A stretch of DNA of 64,000 nt from Chrysemys picta bellii (GCF_011386835.1 NC_088795.1:16969441-17033440); one strand, 5' to 3'; numbered from the stretch's first letter, positions 35,111 through 47,700 are shown. A program made the numbers and translations. Notes: generated by a model from the letters alone, not told the origin.

Positions 35111-36958
35111 ATCCCCCTTCCCATTGCCTCAATGTGCAAATAGAAATAATAATATTTACTGGGTCTGTGATTGGATAGTCATGTCCCTTAAGCGGACACC
35201 TGTTTGTGTGGTGTTAGTTCATTGGTTTTGTTTTAGGAGGGAGGGGGTATGTGGGTGTGTGCCCTCCTCCCTCAGGGGTTAGTTTATAGGTTTGGTTGGT
35301 TACAGCCCCCACCCACACCTGAGAAGCAAGTATTATTATCAAGGGCCAGCAATAGCTGCAGCAGATTAACCTGTTAAGGCAACAGGAAATTGTATAAATG
35401 GGATATGGAGTAAAACAGAAAGTCAGTAAGGAGAGGGGGATTAATCAATAAGTGCTGACTTAGCTAGTCAAGCTGTTACTACTGACAGTGATAGCTTCTG
35501 GGATGTATGTTTGTTGGCTGGGTGTTTATGGTTCTATCTGCCCCCTGCTAAGTTATGGAAGGTTCCACTCAGTAAAGGACCTTTAATTTTCTTTACCTGA
35601 TATGCACCAGTGTGTAATAAGCCAGCTGGTCTGTTCAAAGTGGAAGGAAGAAATGCTGTGATGTTATTTTAAGCTCCACCCAAAAAGTGATGCAAGGACT
35701 GGAGCTTCCACCATTCCCCTTGGGAGCTGTGTCTCCCTTGAATTTACAGGTATTGCATCCCTTATAGTTCAAAAATCCAATAATGTTGTGAGATGATATC
35801 CAGTTTAATTATCAGTTACGGAACTGATAGTCACACACTGGGATGATGAAACGGAGTGTTTATTTCCCAGCAAAAAGCTACATCTCTTTGCAAAGAGGAA
35901 AATGTTCAGAGTTTAGCATCCATGGAAAGTGTTTATTGGGAGGAAAAACCCCCCCACAGATACTAGGGCAATGTAACAAATAGTATCTTGTTTCGCTCTA
36001 AAGTCTGATAGCAGCTTTAGCCTACGTTTTAAGGAAGAATATAGCACTCATCAACCACAGTATTCTAGTCACTGTCACTTGTATAAAGAGTAACTCGGGA
36101 TAAGGCTGAAGACTTTATTTGCCTGATACTTTATTTTATGTTCAAGAGATTCAGAATTAGTATAAATGGCTTTTAACTGTGTAAAGAAATGTCTCTGTAG
36201 CTGAGCTGGGATCTGTGCTCTGGCATCATCTGCAGCTCTCCTCTCTCCCTATGGAAGTCTGTAGCAGAAGGAAACCTCAGCTCACATACAGCAGGGAAGG
36301 TATCTCTCCTTATGATTGAGATCCTGGGTGTTATTGGAGGGGAATCATCTCCCTCAGAATGGAGGAGCTAATGTTGACTCTGGCCAGCAGAATGGAGTTA
36401 AAGGTATTAATGTGCCCCTGCATGAGGAAAATAGTTATCATTTAAAAAACCTCAACCTGCTCTTCTAATGTAGAAAAATGCCAAGTTCCTGTGGTGCCCA
36501 TGTTAGACCTGGGGTCTAGAAGCTTGACTGGGAATCCAACCCTGGTCTCTCGTGTGTTAATAATACAGACTACCTACTATAAAACCCCCAAAGAAAGTCA
36601 CATACTCTTTAATTTCTTATTTTTCATGTTAAATTACTTCTGGGCATGCTGGGAAGGGTTATAGTAAATTTTCACCAGATTTATCTGGGAAAAGCAGAAT
36701 AGTGTTGACTTTACTACTAATGCTAGATGATTCCCAGTTCTAAGCTTGATGTAAAATTTGTTGCCTTATGAACTAATCTTACTTCTGGTCCTCTGAGAAC
36801 CACACCTTAAGTGCTGTAATTAAAGACTGGGTTATTATGACTGGGAGTCTGTGAGCTCAAGGAAAATCTTGAGCAAGTGGCTACATTCCACTATTAATTT
36901 GAAAACAGCCTCTTTAATCCCTTTCTAAATCAGGATCATGTAGATATGGTAGAGACCC

Positions 36959-36971
36959 GGGGGGGGGGGGG
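36959..36971. repeat. Poly(G) run
   Basis: Thirteen consecutive G residues. Such runs are error-prone in sequencing and assembly. Confidence 0.9.
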
Positions 36972-37270
36972 AAGGAAACTATTTTGGTGATTGATCTTTC
37001 ACTAGTTTGAGAACTTAGAAGTTTGTTTGAAGCTTTGCAAGAGGATCCCTGAAAAGGTGGTAAAATCTCCGGAATGAAGTAATTGTGTTTACATGTATGA
37101 ACCCCTGGCTAGTCAGCAGTTTGCAGTTCAATGTTTTCATGGACTTGCAAGCAATGAAGTTAGTTTTTAACACACCAGTATTGTTTGCTTTTTTTAAAAA
37201 ATACAAGGGATTTTTTTTCTTATCAAACTTAGTTTATTTATAGCTGTAAAGGTGATTCTGTTATGTTCTA

Positions 37271-37296
37271 TTAAGGATTTCTTAAGAAATCCTTAA
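37271..37296. repeat. 26-bp perfect palindrome
   Basis: TTAAGGATTTC followed by TTAAG and its complement forms a perfect reverse-complement palindrome with no spacer. It lies in otherwise unique AT-rich sequence. Confidence 0.9.
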
Positions 37297-37757
37297 GTAG
37301 TGCACATATCACATTATTCACAGGAGGTCCTGCCAGCTGTTCTCTGAATGCACAACAAATAGTCTGACAATTGCCAGGAAAACACTTATTAACTGTCATG
37401 TGTGTTGCTGCTGCTTCTTGGTGTTCTAGTTAAAAATGTCTCAACAGATGAGGAACGTTGTGGGGGCTGGGAAGCAGTGTAGGGTATTAATGTGCAAAGC
37501 AGAAAAAGAAAAGTTTCAGTGCTTGATGTCATGTTTGGTTCTATACCAATGGTTGGGGTATTACTGTTAATTTTATGAAACCAATCTTTTTAGGATTGGT
37601 GTATTAAATATTTTGAGCTGTTTTGAGGAATTATTGAATTAAAATGACAGAAGAAAAGACACAAGGAGCAGACTTTAAATCCCAAAGTATAAACGACTGT
37701 GGTTTTTGTGTACTTATTTGGGGGAAACATCTAATTATTAGTTGTATTCTAGCAATC

Positions 37758-37990
37758 AAGAGGCCCCAACTGTGATCAGAGCATCGCTGCGGTAGGTGCT
37801 GTCCATATACAAGGCAAGAGACCGTTCCTATCCTAAAAAACTTACTGTCTAAATAGAGATTGTTACTTTCTTCCGCCTGTGTCTTATCCCCATTTTACCG
37901 ATGGGAACTGAGGCACAGATGAAGAGACTTGGCCAAGGTCTCAAAGGAAGTCTGTGGCAGAGCCAGGATATAGGATTGCCATCTCTGAAG
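37758..37990 (-). repeat. L2-type tail followed by MIR, both reversed
   Basis: 37758-37857 shows the reversed old LINE tail (GGTAGGTGCTGTCCATATAC, GACCGTTCCTATCC, AACTTACTGTCTAA). 37880-37975 shows reversed MIR (TTATCCCCATTTTACCGATG, ACTGAGGCACAGATG, GTCTGTGGCAGAGCCAGGAT). Confidence 0.65.
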
Positions 37991-40900
37991 TCCAAAAAAC
38001 CCAGGACATCTGGGATGATCCTGACAGCATAAAACTAGATAGCTGGCAATGTGCACTGAGCACCCTTACGGATTTCCTGGAACAACCTACCTCATGCAAA
38101 GGGACAATCCTTGGAAAATCTGGACTGGTGGCTAAGTAGCCAGTACCTGCAGACAGAGCTTTTGAATTGCAATCCAAGTTCCTTAAACACAGAATATCCT
38201 TGCTTTCTGTTTACTTAGATTTTCTCTCTGGAACTTTCACAACAGACATTCAACCTCCAAAATGTTGACAGTACCTTTATCTCTATAACAAAAAATACCA
38301 TGTAAATAATCTAAAAAAATACATTTAAAAATTTCACAATGACTGTCAACCAGAACAATATTAGCCAGCTATAGACTCCATCCCTGACAGGTACCTGGCT
38401 GGCAAAATTACATTATACATAATGAAATTCCTAAAAGTATAGCAATAAAGCCGAGAAAACTGACGTCAAGTCAAAGTTGCAGTGTTTGAACCCGGATCCT
38501 GAGAGGTTCTGAAATCATTCCAATTTGCTAGTGCTCAGGACCCCGCAGGAGTGAAGACCTAAAGCCCCAATCCTGCAGCTAACGCCATATAGATGAACCT
38601 CAGGTCTTTAACTTGGAATAATATTAAAACATATGCAGAGATAGTAAATGACTCATTGGTTTGTGAATGATTGCTGAGCACTGTTCAAAATCAGGTGCCT
38701 TAAGTGACCAAATATGGATTTAGCCACTTAGAGTGAAATCCTGGTCCCGTTGAAATCAATTGGAGTTTTGCCCCTAGTTCCGAAAACATTGACCAGACTG
38801 TACATATTGTAAATGACTGCAATAATACATGTTGTACACATCGTATTTTGGGGAGTGTCATAGGTATTTTCTCTATGCCATGGGGGTTGGTTATATTTCT
38901 TTCAAAATACAAGAAATACTCCAGTCCCATTCTCTGATGTGTATTTGTTACTCAACTACATTAAAATGTAAAGCTGTATTTGGCCACCGATTTGAAGCAA
39001 GTAAGGGCTTGTGGTGGTGGTTTTTAGCCCGGAAAGTAGAATAACATTATTTTTATTAGCATGATGGTAAAGCAAAACTGATCAGATTTTGTGCATGAGC
39101 AGCTAATTATGATAATTTTTACTGCAGGCACTATTGCAAAGGGATCCAGTCCAAACCTACAGAAGTACATGTGTTTGGGTTTAGTCCATCAGTTGTCAAC
39201 TCATTATGGGCCTAAGGTGAACGATGCAGTTGGAAAGGTCACAAGAAGTGATGTGAAACGGAGCTGGAATTCTTCAGAGCTTTTTTTTCTGCAAACAGAT
39301 GTATAAAACAAATCCTTTCTTGGGCATTCCTGTGTCCATACTTTCCGGACAAATGTTCTACTTTTAAAAAGTTCAGTCGAAGCATAAGTAATGTTTTACC
39401 TCAACTTACAGCAGGTATATTTTCAAACCAATTGATTGGAATGCTGAAGAGTAGGGTATATATCATTAACTAGCATTTGACTTGTATTTTCCTTGCCACC
39501 AAACTTTCTACTTGTAAATCTAAAAACTCTGCTAATCGCATTAAGTCTGCAAGAACCTCTTTCCACAGTGTTATGAAACCAGTGGGGGGAGAAACATCTA
39601 ACAAGCTTCTTTATTACCTTCCATTCTGTCATCTTTCAGCCTGGCCTTTTTCAGATATAAAATATCAAAAGTCTCAAACAGATGGAGTGACAATAGGAAA
39701 TCTGAGATAGGGAGAGACTGCACGTCTCTTACAATTCAGCTATAACTACACTGATAGAAAAAGGTAATACAAATGTTAATAAAAAGTACAAAATTAAGCA
39801 TTTGAACTCCCTCTTTACAATATAATGCTAGTATTTTATCCACCCACTGACACTTTTCAATTAATATTCATGAGAATTTAGACTTGGTGTTATAGGCTGC
39901 CCTATACCTATTCTGTTAATTCCCCCTGAACTTAATGTCCCTTATCTTGAATTTCTCATTTATCTTTCACTCAGGTAAACACTGGCTGAAATTGGTAGGA
40001 GTTCGTATAAATAAGGCCTTCAGGGCTTGGCCCAATGGAAATCTTGAGTGCTCAGCATCTCTTGTAATTTGGCATTTTAGGAAAAAAATACAAAATAAAT
40101 GTAATGGCTACAGTGTGTAAACCCAGGACCCAATCCTGTAACCCCCTTAAAAATCATTTTTGACTTAAATGAGAGTACCGATGTGCATGGAATATGGGAT
40201 TGGGCCCTAAACTTGCACTCCAGTTCATACCAAGAACTGCATGCAAGCAACGTTCATGAAAACTCTATTTTACTTACAGTCCGGTTTGCTCCTTCAAGTG
40301 TGGATGTTCATCCTGTGTTTTAGTAAGATTTGTGGTTAAACACTGAGCTTACCCAACAACTCCACTGAGTAAAAACAGAGTAGGGACTTCAGGATATCAC
40401 TTACTCAGTTGCAGTTGTGGGCTTTCAACACACCTCATGATTCCCTGATGTTACTACTAGTAGAGTTCTAGTAAAAAGAGGAAAAGGTCCATTCAAAGGG
40501 TGCACTTTATGGGCTATATCCAAGGCCCAGGTAGTCCTCTAACTGATTTTAATAGGAGCTGGATTGTGCTTTATGTCCTCGATTTTTCAACAGTGAAACA
40601 GTACCGTTCTCCAGAGATTGAGACTCTGAATGCATTAAAGCAAACTCACAGCTCTATTTTACAAGATATTTCATATTTAAAATTGATACAATAAATTCTG
40701 TGTTGAAACCATTCCTTGCTGAAACACAATTGGGTTATTAAGTTGAATGTTGCAGATGTCTTATTGCATTCCACCCAATTAGTTTGTAAGCGATATTTAG
40801 GGGTATTTGTCAGATTAGCAAACCTATTAATATGTTGTTGGCTTCCAGATAAAGCAACCGTTGCTGTACTGCCCAGGATACAGAAATAAGCCATTAGAGA

Positions 40901-41720
40901 CCCTAAGGAAGGAGAATATATACACACTTGAGGGCTGATTCATTATTGCTCTATGGCCCGCTTGCACTGGCATAGGGAATCTCTGCATTGCCCCTGCAGA
41001 AGCAGTATACCGAGGTAAATTGTAGATTGAATCAGGATTTGGCTGGAGGAAGGAGAGGGTAAAGAGTAGAAGGATGGGTGGCCAAGGCAGTCTTGTGACC
41101 TGGCAATTCTCTCTCCTGCAAGCCTTGAAGGCTGCATGAAATCCAAATGTTCTTTGTCCTTGCATCAGCCCTAGCAACCAGGCTGGGACAAACTTCCCTT
41201 AGTTCCTGATCCAAAGTCCATTTAAAATAACCTAGTCTTTCTATTGACTGCAGTGGACTTTGGCTTACGCCCTTAGGAGGCCATTTTTACTACTCTTATT
41301 TACGTGTATATTCTACTGACATCAATGGGATTATTCACAGAACTTCATCTTGAAGACTTCCCGTTTCATCAGGTAGTGTCTGAATAAGACCCCGTCTTCC
41401 TAAAATTTCTCATTATTGCTGCTCCTTGCAGCCAGCCACCTTCTAACCACTGTCATCTGACTCTGCTCAGAGCAAGCCTGGGTGATGTGGTTGTTAAAAC
41501 ACCAGTGGCTGCTGGCCATCTGTCTACACCAGCTGTACAGGTGATTAAATACTGGAAAAATTTATAAAATAACTGTTGTGTAGATAAGTCCAGAGAATGA
41601 CGTGGGCTGGACCTACCAGAGGCAGATGAATTTTGAGACTGCACCTTGCATAGATTGCAGGGATGTAAGGCAAAAGTCATGAAGCCCAGAGAAGCCTGGG
41701 TAGGATCCATGAAGGCACTT

Positions 41721-41964
41721 AGGCCTGGTCTATACTGGGGGGGGGAGATAGATCTAAGTTACGCAACGTCAGCGACGTGAATAACGTAGCTGAAGTCGAC
41801 ATACTTAGATCTACTCACCAGAGTGTCTTCACTGTGGTAAGTTGACGGAGTCGATGGGAGAGTGCTCGGCGGTTGATTTATCACGTCTAGATTAGACAGG
41901 ATAAATCGACCCCCGCTGGATCGATCGCTGCCCATCAGTCCGGCGGGTAATGTAGACAAGCCCA
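41721..41964. mobile_element. MITE with GGTCTATACT / TGTAGACAAG termini
   Basis: The left end AGGCCTGGTCTATACTGGGG and right end GTAATGTAGACAAGCCC are inverted copies. The interior is rich in CGAC/GTCG-type sites, unusual for this AT-rich region. It is a common turtle MITE type. A 9-G run sits near the left end. Confidence 0.75.
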
Positions 41965-42084
41965 GTTTTAGTTCCATTGCAATCCACAAAACTCATGCCA
42001 AACCCTGTAGGTACCTATGTTTTTCAGAATAAAAGTTTCCTAGGTGTCTATCCTGCCTCCAGGCATGCTTATTGTTATCTCCCT

Positions 42085-42208
42085 CTATAGTCCAGTGATT
42101 AGGGCATCCACCTAGAATGTGGTAGATGCAGGCTCCAGTCCCCCTGCTCCAATCACTTTTTCATTATTTATCCACAGTGCAACAGCTTCAATATGAGGGA
42201 GCCCTGTA
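42085..42208 (+). repeat. tRNA-like-promoter dispersed repeat
   Basis: TAGTCCAGTGATTAGGGCAT followed by GGCTCCAGTCC is compatible with pol III A- and B-box-like sequences. The unit continues with CTGCTCCAATCACTTTTTCA and AACAGCTTCAATATGAGGGA. The same order occurs at 48.05 kb. Confidence 0.55.
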
Positions 42209-42537
42209 ATGGTTCTTGAGATACTCAGGACTGAGTCACCTTGTTACCCCCTTCCTCTAGGGAGATGGTGTCTTGGCTGTGGGAGCTGGGTATTAGCTTG
42301 CTTACCTCTCCAGCCTTTCAGCCACTCAAGCACTATCCTCTGAGTTATGGCACCCCTGTCTATGCCTTTCAGGTTAACAAGAGGTGCACCTGAGTCCCTT
42401 GAAATGTTCCTCTGTTATATCCAGCCACTGACACTAGCTACTCTGAGATCCCAGATCCTCTGTCTCCAAAGGAGCAGTGTACCCCAGTTTACTAGTTCTA
42501 TCTTATGTCACCCCCCCATATAACGCAAAGCATGTAT
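42209..42537 (+). repeat. Duplicated unit U, donor copy
   Basis: These 329 bp recur in the same orientation at 44203-45306 once the CR1 there is removed. I see only about ten substitutions. The flanks differ completely on both sides, so this is a discrete copied block. Confidence 0.9.
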
Positions 42538-43500
42538 AAAACAAAAGGTTTATTTAAGAAAGGGTAGAGGTTTCAGCAGAAACTAGCGTGATGGAAACGG
42601 TTACAATACAAAACAAAAATAACAAAATGAGAAATAGGGTCTACTTTTATTAATAGCTACCTTTCCTATCTAGTAAAGTAGATTTATTAGTTCAGTCTAT
42701 TGCAGAGCTGGCTGGTTTCCCAGGATCCAGTCGTTCACGAAACATTCCCGGCTCAAGGAGATGTCTCCATCATGAATGGATGCTGTGTGTCTTTCTCCAC
42801 CCTGTGATATACTGAATGTCTCTTGTCTTTATCCACAGACAAGGCAATCCCCTGTCTGTTCCTTTTTATCTCCAAGTGGTTTGGATTGTTTATAATTTGG
42901 CTTTAATGGTTTTCCATTGACTTTTCTATGTTGTTGCAAGGGCAGACAATTGAGCAATAAATTATATACAGTAATTCACTAGCTGAGGAGGGGTGACAAA
43001 TACCTCTTGCTTGAATGGGCCAGACATACTTTGACTCAATATCCATCCAAGACCATAAGGCATAGTTCCCATTGTATAGGGAGTCTATGCACCAAACTCA
43101 GCTTTGTGGATTACCGTGTTGTTCCTGTGATTTTTCTAGGTGCCTAAAAGTTAGGCACCATGACGCTCAGCATTGCAATGCCTAAGACCTTTCCATTTCT
43201 GCTGCCATAATTAAGAGAGACTTCTAATTTATTAAAGGGTGTGTTATTTGTAGCACATGTAACATGCTTCCTGTCTTTGTGAACCCTTCCTTGTCCTCTT
43301 GTCAAGACTGGAATGTTTGTGGCTTGGGAAGAATTCCAAATCTCAGGTTTTAAAAATTGTGGACCAAACCCAAGGATACATGTTCAAAAGAGAGCCTTCC
43401 GTGGGCTTCTTTTTTTGTGCAAAGGTTTGCAGCGTTCTAAACTAATAGTAAGAAAAATATCCAAGTACAGGTTATGGCAGGTAACACTCAGCATACTCTT

Positions 43501-44202
43501 CCAGACATTCATGCAGCTCCCATTGGCTGGGGGAGAGGGACAGAGATACCATCACTAGTCACCGGGCAGTCAGCCATGGAGACAGCATAATTAGTTGCCA
43601 GGCAGAGTCAGCCATGGAGGCATCATCACTTTTTTCCACAAATGAATATAAACAAGTCAAAATACTGACCACAGTTATCTGATGCACACCTTGCTGCAAT
43701 CCTGAAGGTTTCAACTCCTCAGTCACGGAGTCCAAACATCAACAAACTGACAGAACTGAAGCATTGCTAGGTGTCTTGCAAACACTAAAAACTCTCTGGC
43801 AGGCAAAGAATTGTATAAAGTTGTATGACAGTTTCATTATTTCTAAGAAATTCAAAATAAAAAATACACTATAAACATTTTCTTTTCTGAACACCATCTT
43901 CAGTGACATTATTGGCCCACTGGATTTGAAGACTGGCACTGGCCCTAAGGTAAATTGAGTTTAATTGAGACCCCTGATTTAGGCACTAGTATTCATCAGG
44001 TTTCAGGTATTTCTGCAACGTAATCCCTAGACAAGTTTTAAACCCTCAAGAAGCCCAGCCTAATGAGTATAGCTGCCATTTATTTCACCAATATAGCCTT
44101 TAAGGAACAAATGTGATTGTCAACCTGATTAAGTCTTCCTTGAAAAGAAAAATGGAAAGGATATAAATAAAAAGATTCTTGCACTACTCACTGAATGTCT
44201 GG
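43501..44202 (-). other. Inverted segment (hAT left part plus its flank)
   Basis: The block is bounded by CCAGACATTC (43501-43510) and its reverse complement GAATGTCTGG (44193-44202). It carries the left part of a hAT element in inverted order followed by that element's left genomic flank (43985-44192). Its hAT portion at 43513-43624 is an inverted copy of 45307-45418. Confidence 0.85.
43513..43976 (-). mobile_element. hAT non-autonomous element, left part, inverted
   Basis: The terminus reads in reverse as CAGGGGTCTCAATTAAACTC. The adjoining 43977-43984 is ATTTAGGC, the same 8-bp target duplication (in complement) as next to the right part at 45545-45552. The internal sequence has no recognisable transposase. 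Confidence 0.85.
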
Positions 44203-45306
44203 ATGGTTCTTGGGATAGCCAGGACTGAGTCACCTTGTTACCCCCTTCCTCTAGGGAGATGGTGTCTTGTCTGTGAGAGCTGGGTATTAGCTTGCTTACC
44301 TCTCCAGCCTTTCAGCCACTCAAGCACTATCCTCTGAGTTATGGCACCCCTGTCTATGCCTTTCAGGTTAACAAGAGGTGCACCTGAGTCCCTTGAAATG
44401 TTTAGATTCATAGAGTCTAGGACTGGAAGGGACCTCGAGAGGTCATCGAGTCCAGTCCCCTGCCCACATGGCAGGACCAAATACTGTCTAGACCATCCCT
44501 GATAGACATTTATCTAACCTACTCTTAAATATCTCCAGAGATGGAGATTCCACAACCTCCCTAGGCAATTTATTCCAGTGTTTATCCACCCTGACAGTTA
44601 GGAACTTTTTCCTAATGTCCAACCTAGACCTCCCTTGCTGCAGTTTAAGCCCATTGCTTCTTGTTCTATCCTTAGAGGCTAAGGTGAAAAAGTTTTCTCC
44701 CTCCTCCTTATGACACCCTTTTAGATACCTGAAAACTGCTATCATGTCCCCTCTCAGTCTTCTCTTTTCCAAACTAAACAAACCCATTCTTTCAGCCTTC
44801 CTTCATAGGTCATGTTCTCAAGACCTTTAATCATTCTTGTTGCTCTTCTCTGGACCCTCTCCAATTTCTCCACATCTTTCTTGAAATGCGGTGCCCAGAA
44901 CTGGACACTATACTCCAGCTGAGGCCTAACCAGAGCAGAGTAGAGCGGAAGAATGACTTCTCGTGTCTTGCTCACAACACACCTGTTAATACATCCCAGA
45001 ATCATGTTTGCTTTTTTTGCAACAGCATCACACTGTTGACTCATATTTAGCTTGTGGTCCACTATAACCCCTAGATCTCTTTCTGCCGTACTCCTTCCTA
45101 GACAGTCTCTTCCCATTCTGTATGTGTGAAACTGATTTTTCCTTCCTAAGTGGAGCACTTTGCATTTGTCTTTGTTCCTTTGTTATATCCAGTCACTGAC
45201 ACTAGCTACTCTGAGATCCCTGATCCTCTGTCTCCAAAGGAGCAGTGTACCCCAGTTTACTAGTTCTATCTTATGTCACCACCCATATATAACACAAAGC
45301 ATGTAT
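44203..45306 (+). repeat. Duplicated unit U, inserted copy split by CR1
   Basis: 44203-44402 plus 45172-45306 match 42209-42537 in order and orientation. A CR1 separates the two halves. The right edge joins hAT sequence at 45307 with about 2 bp of microhomology (AT). Confidence 0.9.
44403..45171 (-). mobile_element. CR1 LINE, 5'-truncated, inserted in unit U copy
   Basis: The minus strand encodes the C-terminal part of CR1 ORF2: [60 protein letters not shown] and RKKFLTVRVDKHWNKLPREV. At least one frameshift near 44770 joins two frames. The 3' end at 44403 is TAGATTCATAGAGTCTAGGA in plus orientation, the classical CR1 end. The donor copy of U gives the exact empty site, with a 4-5 bp TGTT overlap. 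Confidence 0.95.
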
Positions 45307-45544
45307 GATGCTTCCATGGCTGACTCTGCCTGGCAACTAATTATGCTGTCTCCATGGCTGACTGCCCGGTGACTAGTGATGGTATCTCTGTCCCTCTCCC
45401 CCAGCCAATGGGAGCTGCGGGGGGCGGCGCCTGCAGCAGACATTGGGCAACCCAGCGTGTCTGCATGTGTCTCTTTTCCGTGGGACGCAATGGGGAGGTT
45501 CTCGGGCTGCAGATGGCCCGCGGGCTGCGACTTTGAGACCCCTG
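45307..45544 (+). mobile_element. hAT non-autonomous element, right part
   Basis: It ends GACTTTGAGACCCCTG followed by GCCTAAAT (45545-45552), the target duplication shared in complement with 43977-43984. 45307-45418 is the 112-bp segment present in inverted form at 43513-43624. 45419-45544 is GC-rich and single copy. Confidence 0.85.
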
Positions 45545-46550
45545 GCCTAAATAGTAAAGAATGTGACCCTTTTTTAACAATAAGGGGACAGTTCCATCCA
45601 CTGTCTCTTTAACTATCAGGAATTAAAATTTCTGACAAATTACTTTTCAAATTCATGTGAAGCATCTCTCCTTACATATAATGACCCTCTCCTCTAATTG
45701 CTACTTCACACTTGAATAGTACCTTTTGCGTCAGATCTGGGGCTGGTGTAAATCAATATAGGAACACTGAAGCTGGTTGAGGACCTAACTGTACTTTCAA
45801 TGATTGACCAACATGAATTCTTACAACACTCAGAAATTAAGCTATTGTTACCTCATATATATTCTTTTTTATACAAGTCATCTGAGTTGTAGAGGGAGTA
45901 AGTGACTTATTTAAGGCACACAGCAAATCTCCATCTTTGTAACCAAAATATTCATGCTTGAATGTCTAATATTAAAGTACTTACATAGTGTGTGTTTTGT
46001 TTTAACTACCTGTACCACAGCATGGGGTAAAAGGTGGTGGGGCCTATGAAGTTCTCCCTGGGAGCCACTGGATGTTTAAGATGGAGGTATTTGATAAGTT
46101 GATAAGTTAAGAACCCAAGGACAAAACACTGCCTCCCCAATTGGTTTCCTTTCATAGTTGGAATGGATTCATATTCTGCATCAAAAGGCTGCAGCAGTAT
46201 TTTTACCTCCCAGTAGTCCTAGTGGGGAACATTACTTGATGAATGACCATATAAAGTTGAAAATGTTAAAAAAAAAAATCTGTATAGCCCTCCAGCAAAA
46301 AGTTAAAAGAAAAAGGCATCAGGAGTAGCTGGTGCACTTATTATTAATGGGACAGCCAATGTACAATTCCTCTAAAAAGTGAACTACCTGTTACTAATAA
46401 CATAGTAGATAGCCTTACATGTTTTGTTATCTTTTACCATATGCAGCCAGAGTCTCTTACATGTCACTCAGCTTAGACAATGAATCCACACTAGCTAACT
46501 TCATCTTTTGCTTGCTAGTTTCCCAGTCTGGTTCTCATGCATTAGCATAA

Positions 46551-46634
46551 ACAACAAGGAGTCTGGTGGCACCTTAAAGACTAACAGATTTATTTGGGCA
46601 TAAGCTTTCGTGGGTAAAAACCTCACTTCTTTGG
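46551..46634 (+). mobile_element. 5'-truncated SINE with 14-bp TSD
   Basis: GGTGGCACCTTAAAGACTAA, GCATAAGCTTTCGTGGGTAA and CCTCACTTCTTTGG mark the turtle SINE tail. The flanks ATGCATTAGCATAA at 46537-46550 and 46635-46648 are identical. The tRNA-like head is missing. Confidence 0.9.
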
Positions 46635-47639
46635 ATGCATTAGCATAATATTGCTGGGGATTCCTAGGGGAATGTTCAAATGCATTGATAACATTATGAA
46701 GACCTTTCTCTTCATATAAAGCGTCATAACTATTTATAGGGTGTTTAATCTATTTTGGGACCCTTAAACTGCTTGACACTGTCCTTTGAGCATCATGGAT
46801 GGGAGAACAGATAAAAGACTGAGACCATTCCTGGCTTTCTCTGGTGCTGTGCTGTGCACTGTTTCTAGCATCCATCATTATTTGATGACCACCCGTAAAA
46901 AGTTCTCATTCCTAGAACTCCACAAGCTTGCACCACATTAAGGTGATTCACTGGAAACCTACACTTTTCTTTTTTAATCAAATGGTCAATAAAATGTATT
47001 TTGATGGATTAGATAACTCTTCCTCTGGGTAACCATAGTGCCGCTAAAAAAGAGCTTGTCTTCCTTCTCATCATTTTATATCAACCATCAGCTTCCTCCA
47101 CCTCAAGATGATTGCTCCCATTAAGTTTTACAGCGCTGGTATGCAGGACTTTACCATCATCTGTCTGACTAGTGCAGCATCTAAATCCTGGCTTTCAGTT
47201 CTGTCAATTTAAAAGTGTAGTGACCTCGCACATCCAGCAAAATCTAATCTAAACACATTTCAATGACTCTCGTCTAGGAGCCATCTTGGCTTGGCCAAGA
47301 TGGGGAGTGGAGATTGTTTTAGGAGTCTTCCCTTTCCTCTTCCCCAGAAAGAAACAGTTTAGGAATTGTCAGCTGCCTCATAAAGCTCATGGGTACCATC
47401 TTAAATTCCTTCATAGTCCTTGAGACATGTTTGAAGACTCGGATGCTTTGGGACAAAGTGTACTGTTACACCTGTTTCAATTCAAAATAGTTCATTTGCT
47501 TCAGTGGATTTATACTTCGAGTTAAGCATGTGCTTATAGGCTTTGCGGAACTGCGGCCTAAGTAAGGGCATGCTTTGGTTTTAAGGTAAAAAATTCTGTT
47601 TAATGAGACAGTTTCAGTGGGAGAAGAAAGAAGATGCAT

Positions 47640-47700
47640 ATATTTTAAGGACAGAAGAGACCACGATGATTATCTAGTCTGACCACCTGCATAAAGCTAG
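47640..47700 (-). mobile_element. CR1 3'-end fragment
   Basis: AAGGACAGAAGAGACCACGA and TCTAGTCTGACCACCTGCAT match the reversed CR1 3' UTR also present at 12.24 kb. A GAAAATTT-type repeat follows at about 47690-47790. Confidence 0.65.

Noticed and set aside
35157..35400. Possible solo LTR (short inverted ends, TATAAA-like site near 35393)
   Set aside because: No TG...CA ends with a target duplication, no poly(A) signal in the right place, no matching second copy.
36959..36971. Poly(G) run as a G-quadruplex regulatory element
   Set aside because: A single homopolymer run without further G tracts nearby; more likely a simple repeat or sequencing artefact.
41721..41964. CpG-rich sites at 41.76-41.95 kb as a promoter
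   Set aside because: They belong to a common MITE; no adjacent gene.
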